Both the position numbers and the translations under genes were made by a program. A stretch of DNA of 64,000 bases from an uncultured bacterium (GTDB lineage: Bacteria > Cyanobacteriota > Vampirovibrionia > Gastranaerophilales > Gastranaerophilaceae), in contig CADCKD010000003.1 of assembly GCA_902801985.1 (NCBI GenBank), forward strand, positions 1 to 64,000, read 5' to 3'. Position 1 is the first letter of the stretch. Each line of letters starts with the position of its first letter. Positions 63,610 to 64,000 of this stretch are shown piece after piece. A model generated the notes under the pieces. It had not been told where the DNA came from. It searched no databases and worked only from the letters and a program-made list of their open reading frames with translations.

Positions 63610-63657
63610 TGTTTGTGGTATTATAGTAATATGCATTAGAGCAAAGGTGTTTATATT

Positions 63658-64000
63658 TTGAATAAATTTATAAAGTATTTATCTGTATTTATGATTTTAG
63701 TTTTTTCTTGTTCGGCCTTTTGTGCCACAACACAAGAAGTTAAACAAAATATAATTCGTCAGTCAAAGGCTATGGGTGTTGATCCGGCCATAATGCTTAG
63801 TATCGCAAAAGCTGAGTCGGGATTCAGACAAGAAGCGAAAGCAGGCAATAATATCGGTGTATTCCAGTTATCAACTCATATTGCAAAAACTATGGGGATA
63901 AATCCTTATGATCTTGATGATAATATAAAGGGCGGAATTGTTTATTATAAAAATATGTATAACAAATTTGGTTCAATGGAGCTTGCTGTTGCGGCATATA
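63658..64000 (+). CDS. Lytic transglycosylase (SLT domain), N-terminal part (runs off window)
   Basis: 114 codons are visible. A signal peptide (about 1-22, ending AFCA) is followed by an SLT-type goose-lysozyme-like fold: GVDPAIMLSIAKAESGF with the catalytic Glu near residue 53, then AGNNIGVFQLSTHIAKTMG and a GGIVYYKNMYNKFG helix. It cleaves the MurNAc-GlcNAc bond of peptidoglycan. The start is TTG 63658, with AAAGGTG 8 nt upstream. No in-frame ATG is suitably placed. The C-terminus lies beyond the window. Confidence 0.82.
   Translation, partial: MNKFIKYLSVFMILVFSCSAFCATTQEVKQNIIRQSKAMGVDPAIMLSIAKAESGFRQEAKAGNNIGVFQLSTHIAKTMGINPYDLDDNIKGGIVYYKNMYNKFGSMELAVAAY

Noticed and set aside
63631-63639. 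ATG-CAT-TAG mini frame placed 6 nt after a TATTAT box before the transglycosylase
   Set aside because: Two codons long. The real gene has its own TTG start with AAAGGTG, so this is a coincidence of the promoter position.

Overview
The window comes from a low-GC (roughly one third G+C by eye) diderm bacterium. An outer-membrane TolC-type channel with a MacA-type adaptor, an AsmA-like protein, LicD-type glycan decoration enzymes and many Sec signal peptides argue for two membranes. Gene content and style fit a gut Gastranaerophilales (Vampirovibrionia/'Melainabacteria', the non-photosynthetic relatives of Cyanobacteria). This placement is an inference from gene content, since no rRNA is present. 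I saw no tRNA, rRNA, CRISPR array, prophage or complete insertion sequence.

Layout. 1-4550: an edge fragment, a secreted adenosine-deaminase-like protein, and three damaged loci (a glycosyltransferase remnant, a secreted protein broken at an A9 tract, a rubrerythrin fragment). 4600-11510: a CstA-type transporter, a PHP phosphoesterase, a membrane protein, a STAS antagonist plus PP2C phosphatase/anti-sigma kinase pair, and a patatin. 11884-19968: a compact surface-glycan operon with two LicD proteins, a class V aminotransferase, a TagD-like cytidylyltransferase, a Stealth-TagF fusion, two acyltransferases and an SGNH hydrolase. 19961-34960: an AsmA-like gene split by a frameshift, an AI-2E family permease, small secreted proteins, a HAD phosphatase, a PLP enzyme/hydrolase/membrane trio, PreA, hydrolase and flavoprotein, TPR and phosphoesterase genes, and a DUF4186 remnant. 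35094-43234: a TolC-MacA-MacB export operon carrying three tandem DUF3137 paralogues. 43499-51912: a two-component pair, a binding protein/dehydrogenase pair, a GIY-YIG gene abutting a palindromic repeat, rarA, and a 907-residue orphan behind a long leader. 51960-52490: a repeat-rich spacer. 52486-64000: housekeeping genes rsmA, gshA, an M29 aminopeptidase, ispE, dnaB, ileS, a dicarboxylate symporter, folC and the start of a lytic transglycosylase.

Two things stand out. First, the glycan operon joins nucleotide activation (TagD-like), amination (aminotransferase), two LicD phosphotransferases and a Stealth-TagF double phosphotransferase. This looks like a pathway to a phosphodiester-linked, amino-decorated, O-acylated surface polymer. 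Three of its proteins share a short ILG-x-K type motif. Second, many single genes have a consensus -10 hexamer placed 6-7 nt before the start codon, with no Shine-Dalgarno sequence. Leaderless mRNAs therefore seem routine here, whereas operon genes use clear Shine-Dalgarno sequences or TAATG overlaps.
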